A stretch of DNA of 64,000 bases from Branchipolynoe longqiensis (GCA_030323885.1 CM059189.1:47127015-47191014), one strand, 5' to 3'; counted from the first letter of the stretch, positions 44,666 to 56,129 are shown. Translations and numbers: made by a program. The notes: a model not told the origin generated them from the sequence alone.

Positions 44666-45144
44666 AAGTATGAATCCAAGATTCGAAACCCAGCCGAGCC
44701 AAACCAATTACTTAAAGATTTGTTCATATCGCGACCTAATCTGGTTCTCGGCATTACTAGGATAGGGCAAGGGGCAGTGGAATGAGGAAGACCAATTGTC
44801 CGCCATTGAATTTTCCATTGTTTAATCAACAGTGACTTTATAGTGCTGCTCATGGTGACTTTATAGTGCTGCCCCACTGGGAAATCAGGCCGCCAGCACC
44901 TGACCCGATATCCCACTCAGTCTCGCTATCCACCTCCAATAGCTGATGTTTACTTTTTGTGCTGGGGGAGGGGGTCCTGACACTGTCCTGACCAGTCCTT
45001 GCCCTATCCTATTAATGCCAAGCGCTATGCTATGAAGAGACAATTATCAAGTTGGTATGTCATTAGTTTGACTCAACCGGGAATTGAACTCCCGATCTCC
45101 CGCATGGGAGGCATGCGCTCTACCGATTGGCCACCACGTCCGGT
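44666..45144. mobile_element. Cluster of SINE-A pieces in both orientations
   Basis: Sense piece 44666-44773 (cgaaacccagccgagccaaa), antisense body 44829-44932 with a duplicated gactttatagtgctgc, then an antisense remainder with head, 44979-45144. The gap 44933-44978 is foreign. Confidence 0.8.
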
Positions 45145-45233
45145 TCCTATTTTAGTGGTCTCTTGGCTACACACCCTATTAATATATCAATTAGTTTCAT
45201 TCACCCAAAATGATTTTTGGTAGGTTTTTGGCT

Positions 45234-45258
45234 GGGGGGGGGGGGGGGGGGGGGGGGG
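45234..45258. repeat. (G)25 homopolymer
   Basis: Uninterrupted G run in the MDN1 intron. 45260-45530 is otherwise unassigned. Confidence 0.97.
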
Positions 45259-45534
45259 ACTTTGATTTTGTTTGTGAAATAGACATTCTACCTGCATTAA
45301 TGCAGATTGCTTTCTCAGTGGATTAATATTAAACTTAAATGTCGCCTCTCGTCCTATATGTTCACTGATGCCACTTCGACTGACACGTGATAGAAGTGCA
45401 CAGAAGCGTAATTAATGAGGTATCTATTCACGCATGGATATGCACAGTCGGGGAGGTGAAGATATAAGCACATCTAGCCGGCCCTTAGCTTAATGGAAGC
45501 TCCCAGAAGTGTGGCAGACAGATGAAACAGCCAC

Positions 45535-46720
45535 AGGCAAACACAGACACATGCACGCACACAGACACAGAGACATGCACACACAAGCGACATGCACACA
45601 CAAGCGACATGCACAGACAGACACATACACATACACACAGAGACACACGCATACATGCACAGACAGACACATACACATAGCACGCACATACACAGAGACA
45701 GACACCAACACACACATGCACAGACAGACACATACACATACACATACACACAGAGACAGCCACACCAGCACGCAGACACATGCAGGCACACAGACAGAGA
45801 CAGACAGATACACGCAGACAGACACATACACATACACATACACACAGAGACAGCCACACCAGCATGCAGACACATGCAGGCACAGAGACAGATAGATACA
45901 CGCAGACACATGCAGACATACACATACACACAGAGACAGCCACACCAGCATGCAGACACATGCAGGCACACAGACACAGAGACAGACAGATACACGCAGA
46001 CAGACACATACACATACACACAGAGACAGCCACACCAGCACGCAGACACATGCAGGCACATAGGCACAGAGACAGATAGATACACACAGACACATGCAGA
46101 CATACACATACACACAGAGACAGCCACACCAGCATGCAGACACATGCAGGCACACAGACACAGAGACAGACAGATACATGCAGACATACACATACACACA
46201 GAGACAGCCACACCAGCACGCAGACACATGCAGGCACACAGACACAGAGACAGACAGATACACGCAGACACACCCAGACAGACACATACACACAGAGACA
46301 GACACACCAGCACGCAGACACATGCAGGCACACACAGACATACAGCTACAGTCACACACAGGCACATACACAAGAGAGGCACACAGTCACACACAGAGAC
46401 AGGCGCACACAAATCCACAACACAGACATCCATACACACAGAGACTACAAAGGCACACAATCACACAACCAAACTCACACAGATATACGTACAGATACAC
46501 ACAGACACATACACACATACAAAAACACATACAGACTCACACAACCACACATACAGACACAGCTGAACGCACAGACAAACTCATACAAACACACACAACT
46601 AAACCCACAGCCACACATACCCATATACACACACAGCCACATGCAGACAAACGCATTCAAACAGACAACCACACACACAGACACACGCACATACATACAC
46701 ACACCAGACGCAGACACCCC
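45535..46720. repeat. CA/GACA minisatellite with 85-110-bp higher-order units
   Basis: The block cagccacaccagcaygcaga recurs about eight times between 45755 and 46300, each followed by cacatgcaggcacacagaca. The long Cys-Val and Thr-His frames on both strands are produced by the repeat. Confidence 0.95.
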
Positions 46721-46920
46721 GGTGCAGACTACACTACGACACTGCGCATGTGTTGACGCTGCTGCAGAGGTCACGTAGAGGTCAGCTGAAGGTGAGGACT
46801 GACCGGACATCATGCTCCACTCTGACTGCCCTTAAATCAACACAACCGTCAGCGGTATTTACGGAGTGTCAACCTTTCATCTGACCTCTGAATTCGGGAG
46901 ACGATTGGGGGGATGGGGCT

Positions 46921-48118
46921 GCTCAGAAATAAATCAACATATACCTTCCCTAAATTAAATAGCGCACAAATAAATCAACACATACCTTCCCTAAATTAAA
47001 TAGCGCACAAATAAATCAACACATACCTTCCCTAAATTAAATAGCGCACAAATAAATCAACATATACCTTCCCTAAATTAAATAGCATACAAATAAATCA
47101 ACATATACCTTCCCTAAATTAAATAGCGCACAAATAAATCAACACATACCTTCCCTAAATTAAATAGCGCACAAATAAATCAACATATACCTTCCCTAAA
47201 TTAAATAGCGCACAAATAAATCAACATATACCTTCCCTAAATTAAATAGCGCACAAATAAATCAACACATACCTTCCCTAAATTAAATAGCGCACAAATA
47301 AATCAACATATACCTTCCCTAAATTAAATAGCGCACAAATAAATCAACATATACCTTCCCTAAATTAAATAGCATACAAATAAATCAACATATACCTTCC
47401 CTAAATTAAATAGCGCAAAAATAAATCAACATATACCTTCCCTAAATTAAATAGCGCACAAATAAATCAACACATACCTTCCCTAAATTAAATATCACAC
47501 AAATAAATCAACACATACCTTCCCTAAATTAAATAGCACACAAATAAATCAACATATACCTTCCCCTAAATTGAATAGCGCACAAATAAATCAACATATA
47601 CCTTCCCTAAATTAAATAGTGTACAAATAAATCAACATATACCTCCCTAAATTAAGTAGTGTACAAATAAATCAACATATACCTTCCCTAAATTAAATAG
47701 TGCACAAATAAATCAACACATACCTTCCCTAAATTAAATAGCATACAAATAAATCAACATATACCTTCCCTAAATTAAATAGCGCACAAATAAATCAGCA
47801 CATACATTCCCTAAATTAAATAGCATACAAATAAATCAACATATACCTTCCCTAAATTAAATAGCGCAAAAATAAATCAACATATACCTTCCCTAAATTA
47901 AATAGCTCACAAATAAATCAACATATACCTTCCCTAAATTAAATAGCATACAAATAAATCAACATATACCTTCCCTTAATTAAATAACGCACACATAAAT
48001 CAACATGTACCCTCCCTGAATTAAATAACGCACAAATAAATCAACACATAGCTTCCCTAAATTAAATCGCTCACAAATAAATCAACAAATAGCTTCCCTA
48101 AATTAAATAGCATACAAA
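46921..48118. repeat. Minisatellite, 41-bp unit, about 29 copies
   Basis: ataaatcaacatatacctt, then ccctaaattaaatagcgcac, with alternation of cgcac/catac at the joint. Diverged units continue after a TIR element, 48329-48450. Confidence 0.96.
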
Positions 48119-48121
48119 TAA

Positions 48122-48328
48122 AGCTAAGATTCCAAATACACGGTATGCGAAGGCAAATGCGACAAAAAATGGAAAAGCATGTAAATGCACGGTGGTGCTT
48201 CCATATGTCTGGTTGTGAATGCGAAAGTGAATGCGAATGCATAGATGGTAAAGTGGATCGCTCAATGGACCAATCGGTGCGAATGTGTTTTTGTCGCATT
48301 CACATACCACGTATATGGAATCTTAACT
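48122..48328. mobile_element. 207-bp TIR element inserted in the 41-bp minisatellite, TAA duplication
   Basis: Left agctaagattccaaatacac, right, inverted, agttaagattccatatacgt, continuing to shared aatgcgacaaaaa. TAA at 48119-48121 and 48329-48331. PIF/Harbinger-like by its target; non-coding. Confidence 0.88.
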
Positions 48329-48559
48329 TAAATCGACATACACCTTCCCTAAATTAAATAGGGCACACAAAAATCAATATATTTGCTCAAAATCCAATAG
48401 CTCACAACGAAATCACCAAGTACCTTCTCGAAATTAAATGGCAGACTTTGAATTGTTCCTAGCCTAGTTCCATGAAATGAGATACGCTGATGCAGAGTGA
48501 TGTACATGTACAGATAAATGCATGTATGCATGCGGATAGCTGTCTTGGGAAAGGTCCGA

Positions 48560-49150
48560 TACTGTGGGGAAAGGGGTGAGGGGGAGGGGGGGGAGAAGAG
48601 CTAGGTGGGGGCTGGTGGAAGGGAAGGAGATGTGGGGTTGGGGGAAGAGCTAAGTAGAAACAGTGGGGGCTAAGAGATGGGTGGAAACTAGAATAAAAAA
48701 GGAGGGAGAGAGGGGTGGAAGAGGGAGGAGGAGGAGGGGATGGGAGGGGAGGAGGAAGAGAAGAGAGGAAGAAGAGGAAGAGGGAGAGAAATACGAAGAG
48801 GGAGAGTAAGAGAAAGATGAGGAAGAGGAAGACGGTGAAGGGAAGGGGGATGTGAAGGAGGGGCGAGGAGAAAGGAAGAGGAAGTGGATGGGGGAGAGCG
48901 AAGAGGGAGAGGAGGGCGAGGAGATGGGGCGGAGGAGAGAGGTGTAGGAGAGAGGGGGTGGAGGAGGTGGAGGAGGTGGAGGAGGTGGAGGAGGTGGAGG
49001 AGGTGGAGGAGGTGGAGGAGAGGAGAGGAGAGGAGAGGAGAGGAGAGGAGAGGAGAGGAGAGGAGAGAGGAGAGGAGAGGAGAGAGGAGAGGAGAGGAGA
49101 GGAGAGGAGAGAGAGGAGAGAAGAGGAGAGGAGGAGAAGAAGGAGAGGTT
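48560..49150. repeat. Purine tract with (GGAGGT)n and (GGAGA)n
   Basis: Irregular gga/gaa to about 48955, about 11 ggaggt hexamers, then ggaga pentamers with four single-base slips. Confidence 0.94.
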
Positions 49151-49379
49151 TTAGGGAAGAGCTTCCAAGAGAACAAGGTGGGGTTTGGTGATACAATACT
49201 CCAATATCCGTTGTTAGACTAATAATGATTACACCATTTATTATACTTGATGTGGAAAATGTGTGTCTCGAGATATATGGCACTGCCCCCCCCCCCCGAC
49301 CACCTCCTACAACCACAACCACTTTTTCCCTTCAAAATAAAACAGTTTAGTGTGGGGACGGGGGTGAACGTGGGGCTGG

Positions 49380-49990
49380 CATAGGCACAGGCACAGACAT
49401 GCATAGACATAGGGACAGACATAGTCACAGACATAGTCACAGACATAGGCACATACATAGTCACAGACATAGGCACATACATAGTCACAGACATAGGCAC
49501 AGACATATGCACAGACATAATCACAGACATAGGCACATATATAGTCACAGACATAGGCACAGGCATAGGAACAGACATAGGCACAGGCATAGGAACAGAC
49601 ATAGGCACAGGCATAGGAACAGACAGGCAAAGATATAGGCAGACAATAGACACAGGCATGGGCAGACATTGCCACATACATAGGCACAGACATAGGCACA
49701 CAGACACAAACATAGGCACAGATATAGATAGACATTGACAAAGCAAAGATGTAGGCACAGGCACAGACATAGCACAGGCCTTGGCATAGACACAGGCATG
49801 GCCACAGATATAGGCACATAGATAGGTACAGATATAGGCACAGACATAGTCACAGATATAGGCAAAGAGTCACAGACATAGGGACAGACCTAGGCAAAGA
49901 CATAGGTACAGATATAGGCACAGACACAGACAGGTCAGACACAGGCATAGGGACAGATATATGTCCATACACATACACAGACACAGGCAG
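49380..49990. repeat. 12-bp minisatellite (cacagacatagg)
   Basis: Around 50 copies of gacataggcaca variants; 24-bp units with gcataggaacagacatagg near 49560-49625. Confidence 0.94.
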
Positions 49991-49999
49991 ACACCTGCC

Positions 50000-50520
50000 C
50001 ATTGTAAGCTACAAGGCAGAAACACTCTCTTTGTGAGAGTCGGGGCCTCTCTCAGCCTCAAAGTGCTGACGATGACACTCTGCCAGCTTGCCTCCTGGCG
50101 GCCATCATTAAAGGCACCGAACGCCGCTCACACATTATTATCCCGCAAAAACAAAGGGAGTAAATATCTTAACGGCGTTCCGCAATTACTCGCTGAGGTG
50201 TGTCTGCGAAACAACAGGCCGCTGACATTTGATCACTTCGCCACTGCTTCGTTTACATTTTGGGGGGAGTCTTTATTTAGTTTTGCATGCGCGCCTTGAA
50301 TGAAGGTCATCGGCTTGTTCCGGCAGACGGACACCTACTTAACGCTCAGTGATTAGGAGACAAGCGCTGAGTGGGTGTGTTTAAGACGCAGACACGTTAG
50401 CGCATGGACGGGCAGGAATTAAGGAAATGGTTTATGTGCACCAGCTGCACAAACTGTTACTTAGCTCCAATGGGACGGGATGGAGGGTTAACCCATTCAT
50501 ACCAAACACCGCCCTATTCC
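50000..50520. other. Low-repeat island in the MDN1 intron
   Basis: About 500 bp of non-repetitive sequence; one of few such stretches in this intron. No exon was recognised. Conservation would have to be tested. Confidence 0.35.
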
Positions 50521-50529
50521 GACTTCCGA

Positions 50530-50800
50530 CAGGACGGGATGGCCAAATGAGTTGAGCGTCCGTCTCCTGTTTTGGTACATCGTGGGATTCGAATCCATGC
50601 GTTTGAATGTTGGTCGAGTCATGTATAAGTATACACTTAAAAGTGTATACTTATATACCGGAGTTGAGCGTCGTAAAACCCTGGTCTAGTCAAACCAATG
50701 ACTAAAAGATTGATACTTGTCACTTCCTAGCCAGGACAAGGGGACATCATGGTGCTGGTGACATGTTATCTCAGTGGGGCAGCACTATAAAACAGCCACC
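50530..50800 (+). mobile_element. SINE-A with type 2 head and internal palindrome
   Basis: gggatggccaaatgagttga, then gggattcgaatccatgcgtt, then an inserted stretch 50618-50680, then caaaccaatgacta and the body with deletions. Confidence 0.85.
50625..50654. repeat. Perfect 14-bp inverted repeat, 2-base spacer
   Basis: ataagtatacactt / aagtgtatacttat around aa, within the SINE-A at the junction of its head and body. Confidence 0.92.
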
Positions 50801-50837
50801 AGTACACGTAGTCACAACTAACCAGCCATCATTGAGG

Positions 50838-51330
50838 GTTGTTAAACACCAGAGATGACTTTGCATTTAGTTTTCTCCATTTTTCCCTGTGCTCCACTGC
50901 CCTCTGGCATTTTCAAAACTCCACGCCTGTCCCGTCCATTTCATTACGTTATCTTCCCACCTCTTCCGTTATCCGCCTTGTCTTCTTGCCCCGTTCACTT
51001 TGCCTTGCAAGATGGTTTTAACCAGACCCGATGAACGGGAAATATGACCATACCACTGCAGTTTGCATCTCTTTACGATTATCAGATCTTTGTGTGGTCC
51101 AATTGTGTGCTGTTTATTTGACACGGTTAGTACTGCCTTGGTTTTATCGTTATTAAAGCGCATTGGACTGTTTAACCGGTTTTAGGACATTTTGATGGCA
51201 TTGTATAGCCCGTAGTGTGCTGGTATGCCGTTAAGCATTTATTCATTCATTCCAATTGCGTGCTGGATCTTGGTATAGAATTTTACGTTGGTAACATGGC
51301 CTTTGTATGAGGTGTGTCGCTAGTCAGCCA
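50838..51330 (-). pseudogene. LINE-3: C-terminal remnant of a non-LTR retrotransposon
   Basis: The minus strand gives IVKRCKLQWYGHISRSSGLV, KTILQGKVNGARRQGG and, past frame changes, RKRWEDN and WSTGKN, the conserved tail of a common metazoan reverse-transcriptase family. Upstream coding (YVTNVKFYTKIQHAIG) is separated by a 139-bp insertion. Frameshifted and non-functional. Confidence 0.8.
51113..51251. mobile_element. 139-bp insertion in LINE-3 with a 14-bp flanking repeat
   Basis: CCAATTGTGTGCTG at 51099-51112 and CCAATTGCGTGCTG at 51252-51265 flank it (13 of 14 identical). It ends with attcattcatt. Probably a retroposed fragment. Confidence 0.75.
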
Positions 51331-51659
51331 AGTAGTTCGTCATCAGTCACACCCCCCCGCCCCCACCTGTAGTCAAGGCAACAAAAGGCAAAGTATCCAC
51401 TTGATGTCTGCTGGATAGAGGAGTGTCATTGACTTCTCCTTGTCCTTGTGCACTGAGCATGCGCAAGGCCACCCACCTCAGCACATGTGCTTTGACTGCG
51501 AATATTCCCTTCTCCACACAATCCCCCCCCCCCCCTCACACACACAGAACCATCACTACAGAGCTTACTAAAAGATCACCAACCATTATCGGGAACATAT
51601 CATATCCTTGTCCGACTAAGTATAAACAAACCCTACATAGTAACCTTTTTGTTTTGCTT

Positions 51660-51917
51660 TGTTTGTTGGGGTTTTACATCATGACAACATCTAAGGTCAT
51701 ATCAGGATGGGTACTGACTTGTGAAAGTGCGCCCTTATGGTGACTTTATAGTGCTGCCCCACTGGGAGACCAGGCCACCAGCACCATGATCTGATTTCCT
51801 ACTCAGTCAAATTATCGTGATACGGAGCTAACCAGTCCTTGCCCTATCCTAGTAATGCTGAGCACCTGACTATCAATTTTGCGAGTCATTGGTCCCGACC
51901 TTCCACACAGGAAGCCT
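51660..51917 (-). mobile_element. SINE-A, first part of a nested target
   Basis: gttttacatcatgacaacat through to ccgaccttccacacaggaag; it continues at 53026-53062 after two nested elements. Confidence 0.88.
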
Positions 51918-52397
51918 TAGCTTGGTCCCAGGCCACGAACAAGCAGTCCTTAGGCGTGGCATAAAGCCTTACGTCATCGGGACCAGTGTAGGTGTTCAAG
52001 CCAAATGTCATCACGACCAGTGTAGGTGTTCCTCTGCATGTGCGCTACTCTGCTGCAGGGCAGTCAAGGAGTTAAGCCCATAGGCCCAATTTACGGTTAT
52101 ATTGTGCAATAACTATGTATCGGCATTTCACTTTGAGTGTTTTATTTGAATTATATATATTTAGCAAATGTAAATATCGATCCAAAAATAGATGCCAGTA
52201 TTGGTATCTGTCATAGGCTTAATAAATTGATGGCCTATGGGCTTAACGCCTTGACGATGCCCGCCGCAGAGTAGCACACTCCTCACGGAAGAACAACCAC
52301 ACTAGTCCCTCCCTACAGGTCTTCCATATATGGTCCGATGTGGTAATGGTTGGTGCCAAGCTTAAGAACTGCTTGTTCGTGGCGGGGTACCAAGCTA
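51918..52397. mobile_element. 480-bp palindromic TIR element with 9-bp target duplication
   Basis: Left tagcttggtcccaggccacg, right, inverted, tagcttggtaccccgccacg. AGGAAGCCT occurs at 51909-51917 and 53025-53033. Most of the element pairs with itself (gcgctactctgctgc and aagcccatagg against their complements). Non-coding; an 8-9-bp duplication suggests hAT- or Mutator-like mobilisation. Confidence 0.87.
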
Positions 52398-52398
52398 A

Positions 52399-53022
52399 AG
52401 GCCCTGTCACACTACGACGTATGGCGTTAGCGTGTGCCAAATGTACGATAATTTGCCAGTACGTCGGCATTCGTCAAACTTTGCAGGGGCGTGGGATAAA
52501 AATGGGCATACACACAACGTACACACAATGTACATAACATATGAAGAACGTATCTCTGACCTATCGCATACGCTCACGGTACGCTGACCAACGTTACGTA
52601 CATTACTTCATCGCTAGAAGTATGGCATATACGCTAAGTATGCTGGAGATATGGCAGGCATACGTTCGAAGTACGTTGGGAGTACGTTATGCATCTGTTG
52701 GCTGTATGCGGACTGCATGGCTGAACGTACGGCTAACGTGTTCCAACCTATCCCGACCTACCCCTAACATGTGCATAACGTACACCGACGTACGCCGAGC
52801 GTATGAGAAACGGATGAGCCATACGCCGGCAGAGGTTGACAATTTTGAACATGCACAAAATCTTTATTGCAGTTCGACCTACGCCGACATATGACGCCAT
52901 ATCCCGAGCATACTCGCCGTATGCCCAACGTATATGTAACCTATGATGTATGCCGATGTGTTGGCCAGAAATCGCATACGTTGGCATACGCTAAGGCCAT
53001 ACGTCATAGTGTGACAGCCCCT
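52399..53022. mobile_element. 624-bp TIR element inserted at the end of the preceding one, TAA duplication
   Basis: Left aggccctgtcacactacgac, right, inverted, aggggctgtcacactatgac; TAA at 52396-52398 and 53023-53025. The interior has repeated tacg/cgta motifs (acgtacg, tacgtt, cgtatg) and is non-coding. It shares gtcacacta with the gcgacc-rich family but has a different interior. Confidence 0.9.
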
Positions 53023-53025
53023 TAA

Positions 53026-53062
53026 GGAAGCCTGTACCCTACCGATTCACCCACCGCATCCA
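53026..53062 (-). mobile_element. SINE-A head, remainder of the nested target
   Basis: ggaagcctgtaccctaccga and cccaccgcatccagc complete the SINE begun at 51660. Confidence 0.85.
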
Positions 53063-53960
53063 GCACATGGTCGCACGGACAAGTATGGGCCAGTCATGTG
53101 GTTACAATGATTATTTAGACACGAATGCTTCAATAAACCATAAATAAAATAAAATCCCATATACAGAAAAGGGTGACAATTTGCTAAGAGCCCACTAATC
53201 ACGTGACCATGTATGGATCTAGCTGTGGAGCTGGCTTTGTTCCCTACCAGTCAACAAAAGGATTTTTTTGTTTTAGGGAGAATGCGCTTGCGTGAGAGTA
53301 TCTGAAGGTGTGTTTTGGGCCAACAGTTTGGTTGGTTGTTGTTGTTTTACGTCCTAGCAACATCTAATGTCACATTAGGGTCAGAAATACAAACACATGC
53401 CAAGTATGACTCAGCAATGAATCATATTTCAGAAACATTGTTGTTTATACATATATTTCTTTAACACCTTATGTATGATGCTATTGTAATTTCAAGGTTT
53501 AATTCCTTTTATTAGATTCATCTTATGGTTGAGTCTATTACAATTTACTTCTACGGCCAGGGGAGAGAACAGAGATGAATTTCCCTATATCGTACTAATA
53601 AAGTGCGCCATTAAGTAACCCACACCATATCAACACTAACATTCAATTAGAACAATTTAGAATGAAACATTTTTTTTCTTCTTCTTGGTTAAATTACAAC
53701 AAATTAACCTAGTCGCCTTCCAATAAAATCTATCAAATAAAAAAAAAAGAAAATGAATCCCATTTCGCAACCGAAAGATATGTTCTTTCACGATATTCAA
53801 ATCACAAGATGGCAGTGCATTGCCGACCTCCTTTGCCGAAGTGAGACGCTTGTGAGGCAAGCCTTTGTCAGAGGCTTGGATATTCACCAAGGTCAAGGCC
53901 GGGGATTGTAAGGGACGTCAGGCGCAGTCAGTTAAAGAGTCACATCAATCAGTCTTCAAG
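53063..53960. other. MDN1 intron, little recognised
   Basis: Contains a SINE-A 3' fragment (53334-53390, ttttacgtcctagcaacatc). A minus-strand open frame at 53657-53896 lies in non-repetitive sequence but matches no family I know and lacks clear splice support. Confidence 0.45.
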
Positions 53961-53961
53961 G

Positions 53962-53964
<3 letters not shown>

Positions 53965-54033
<69 letters not shown>
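53965..54033. repeat. (GT)n microsatellite
   Basis: About 34 uninterrupted gt units. Confidence 0.97.
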
Positions 54034-54036
<3 letters not shown>

Positions 54037-54044
54037 GTGTGTGA

Positions 54045-54800
54045 TGGGGATGAGATGGGATGAGATGAGATGAGAGAAGAGGGGAGAGGAGAGGAGAGGT
54101 GAGGAGAGGAGAGGAGAGGAGGAGGAGAGGAGGGGGGGAGGGGAGCGGAGGTGAGGGGGGGGAGCGAAGGGGAGGGGAGGGGAGGTGAGGTGAGAGGGAA
54201 GTGGAGGGAGGGGAGGAGAGGAGAGGGGCAGGGAGGGGAGGGGAGAGGTTGAGAGGAGAGGAGAGGGGATGGGAGAGGGGAGATGGGAGAGGTGAGAGGT
54301 GAGAGGAGAGGAGAGGGGAGAGGAGAGGAGGGGAGGGGGGAGGGGAAGGAGGGGAGGGGAGGGGAGGGGGGAGGGGAGGGGAAGGGGGGGGGAAGGGGGA
54401 GGGGAGGGGGAGGGGAAGGGGGAGGGGAGGGGAGGGGGAGGGGAAGGGGGAGGGGAGGGGAGGGGAGGGGAAGGGAGGGGAGGGGTTAAGGAGGGGAGCG
54501 GTTGAGGAGGGGAGGGGAGGGGAGGGAAGGGGAGGGGAGCGGAGGGGAGCGGAGGGGAGCGGAGGGGAGCGGAGGGGAGCGGAGGGGAGGGGAGGGGGAG
54601 GGGAGGGGAGGGGAGGGGAGGGAGGGGAGGGGAGGGGAGGGGAGGGGAGGGGAGGGAGAGAGAGGAGAGGAGAGGAGAGGAGAGGAGAGGAGAGGAGAGG
54701 AGAGGAGAGGAGAGGAGAGGAGAGGAGAGGAGAGGAGAGGAGAGAGGAGAGAGGAGAGAGGAGAGAGGAGAGTGGAGAGAGGAGAGAGGAGAGGAGAGGT
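54045..54800. repeat. 750-bp purine tract: (GGGGA)n, (GGAGCG)n-like, (GGAGA)n
   Basis: All purine on plus except rare t and c. Frames of up to 287 aa on the minus strand are artefacts. Confidence 0.96.
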
Positions 54801-54904
54801 GCAGGCCCCGATAATACAAACCCGGGGTCGATGAGGCTTTTGGGGTGTTATGTAACAGCGGGTAACCGTTGTTATAATCAGTTGAGACGCAGGATTCTCA
54901 TTAA

Positions 54905-55150
54905 AGGTTTCTTTGTTTTGTTTTTTGTTTTAGCAACATCTAAGGTAATATCAGCAGGGGAACCAACTTGTTTGCTTGTTTGTTGCTGCTTCACGTCCTA
55001 GCAACATCTATGGTCATATCAAGACATGTACCGGCAGTGCGCACTCATTGTGACTTTATAGTGCTGTCCCACTGGGAGACCAGGCCACCGGCTAACCAGT
55101 CCTTGCCCTATCATATTATTGCCGAGCACTAGGCTAGGTAGTGAGTGACA
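54905..55150 (-). mobile_element. SINE-A pieces
   Basis: A short 3' fragment (54928-54965), then a second copy, 54968-55150, with a deletion of the gatatc region. Confidence 0.82.
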
Positions 55151-55383
55151 AGTCAGTCACCGGTTAGAAGAGTCGATCACCTCTTCCTGCCTGACTTCGT
55201 CCTTGTTGATCTAATCCTTGGACAATCCCATTAGTTAGATTCCTGAGGTGATTATCTTTAATTAGACACGTTACCAATAGCCAATAATGCATTTTTTCCC
55301 TGAGAATGTCAAGTCTGTCACAATTTTCTTAACCTTTAAAACGCAACTTACTATTGACAAAACAAGAATTTGATGCATACAAG

Positions 55384-55703
55384 GTTGGTTGGTTGGTTGT
55401 TGCAGTTTTACGTCCTGGCAACATCTAAGGTCATATTAGGATGGGCACTGACTTGTGACAATGTGCACTCATGGTGCAGTACCATGACCTGATATCCCGC
55501 TCAGTCACATTATCCTGACACTGAGCCAACCAGTCCTTGCCCTATCCTAATAATGCCGAGCGCCTGGCTAGGAAGCGACAAGTATCAATTTTTAAGTCAT
55601 TGGTTTGACTCAACCAGAGTCCAAACGCATGAGTTCGAATCTCACGATCTACCAAAACGGGAGACGGACGCTCAACTTATTCGGCCATCCCATCTGGTCT
55701 GCA
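55384..55703 (-). mobile_element. SINE-A (type 2 head) 39 bp from MDN1 exon c
   Basis: ggttggttggttgttgcagt to tcggccatcccatctgg. Lies in the intron just after the exon's donor, in the gene's own orientation. Confidence 0.9.
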
Positions 55704-55742
55704 TTCAGGGTGTCTTGAAAGAAAAAAAGTTCAAATGCCTAC

Positions 55743-55859
55743 CTGAAGTCTGGGTGCGGGGTGACGGTGGGCACGTGACCATCGATGACGCCTCTTTCAC
55801 TGACGGTCAGCACCCCGTGCGGCTCGAGCAGCGCGTTCAGTCGGTCCAGCACCGAAGGG
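55743..55859 (-). CDS. MDN1: MDN1 (midasin) exon c, 117 bp
   Basis: Third visible midasin exon, acceptor gtgcag before 55859 and donor gtaggc after 55743. Its first base completes Ser; then come PSVLDRLNALLEPHGVLTVS, ERGVIDGHVPTVTPHPDF and the first two bases of Arg. PSVLDRLNALLEP and the ERG loop followed by PHPDFR are a signature of midasin AAA modules just after Walker B. The exon is hemmed in by two SINEs: a SINE-A ends 39 bp below it and a SINE-B begins about a dozen bases above it, so the upstream polypyrimidine/branch region partly derives from, or abuts, a transposon. Confidence 0.93.
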
Positions 55860-55871
55860 CTGCACAAAAGT

Positions 55872-56112
55872 AAAGTTTGTTTTATTTAACGACGCCTCTA
55901 GAGCACATTGATTTTTATCTTTGGCTATTGGACGTCAAACATATGGTAATTCTGACATACTTCTTTGGAGGAAACCCGCTGGCACCACATAAGCTACTCT
56001 TTCCAATAAGCAGCAAGGGGTCTTTTATATGCACTTTCCCACTGACAGGACAGCACACACCACAGCCTTTGATGAACCAGTTGTGGACCACTGGTTGGAA
56101 CAGAAAACATTC
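55872..56112 (-). mobile_element. SINE-B abutting the MDN1 exon c acceptor
   Basis: gtttgttttatttaacgacg onward. Its tail ends about a dozen bases before the acceptor of exon c, in gene orientation. Confidence 0.9.
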
Positions 56113-56129
56113 ACATGTAGGCCATTGGC

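Larger units (their letters stand above)
44548..55742 (-). other. MDN1: MDN1 intron of 11.2 kb, filled with repeats
   Basis: Deduced from exons c and d, whose phases join exactly. It contains SINE-A pieces, a 25-base G run, a CA/GACA minisatellite, a 41-bp minisatellite carrying a TIR element, purine-rich tracts, a 12-bp minisatellite, a LINE-3 remnant and a three-layer transposon nest, each listed separately. Confidence 0.85.

Noticed and set aside
45474..46566. Overlapping frames of 220-328 residues on both strands, rich in Cys/Val or Thr/His
   Set aside because: Products of a CA/GACA minisatellite; both strands are equally open, as expected of the repeat and not of a gene.
46921..48118. 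Possible CRISPR-like array of 41-bp repeats
   Set aside because: Units are contiguous with no unique spacers, and the genome is eukaryotic; it is a minisatellite.
48459..49322. 287-residue Ser/Leu/Pro-rich minus frame
   Set aside because: Lies over a purine tract with (GGAGA)n and (GGAGGT)n; no splice or domain support.
50839..51021. Plus-strand frame of 60 residues
   Set aside because: Shadow of the minus-strand LINE-3 remnant.
53657..53896. 79-residue minus-strand frame considered as an extra MDN1 exon
   Set aside because: Exons c and d join exactly in phase and in conserved sequence, leaving no room for an exon between them.
53956..54819. 287-residue Pro/Ser/Leu frame in the MDN1 intron
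   Set aside because: Composition-driven by (GGGGA)n and (GGAGA)n, ending in a (GT)n His/Thr run.
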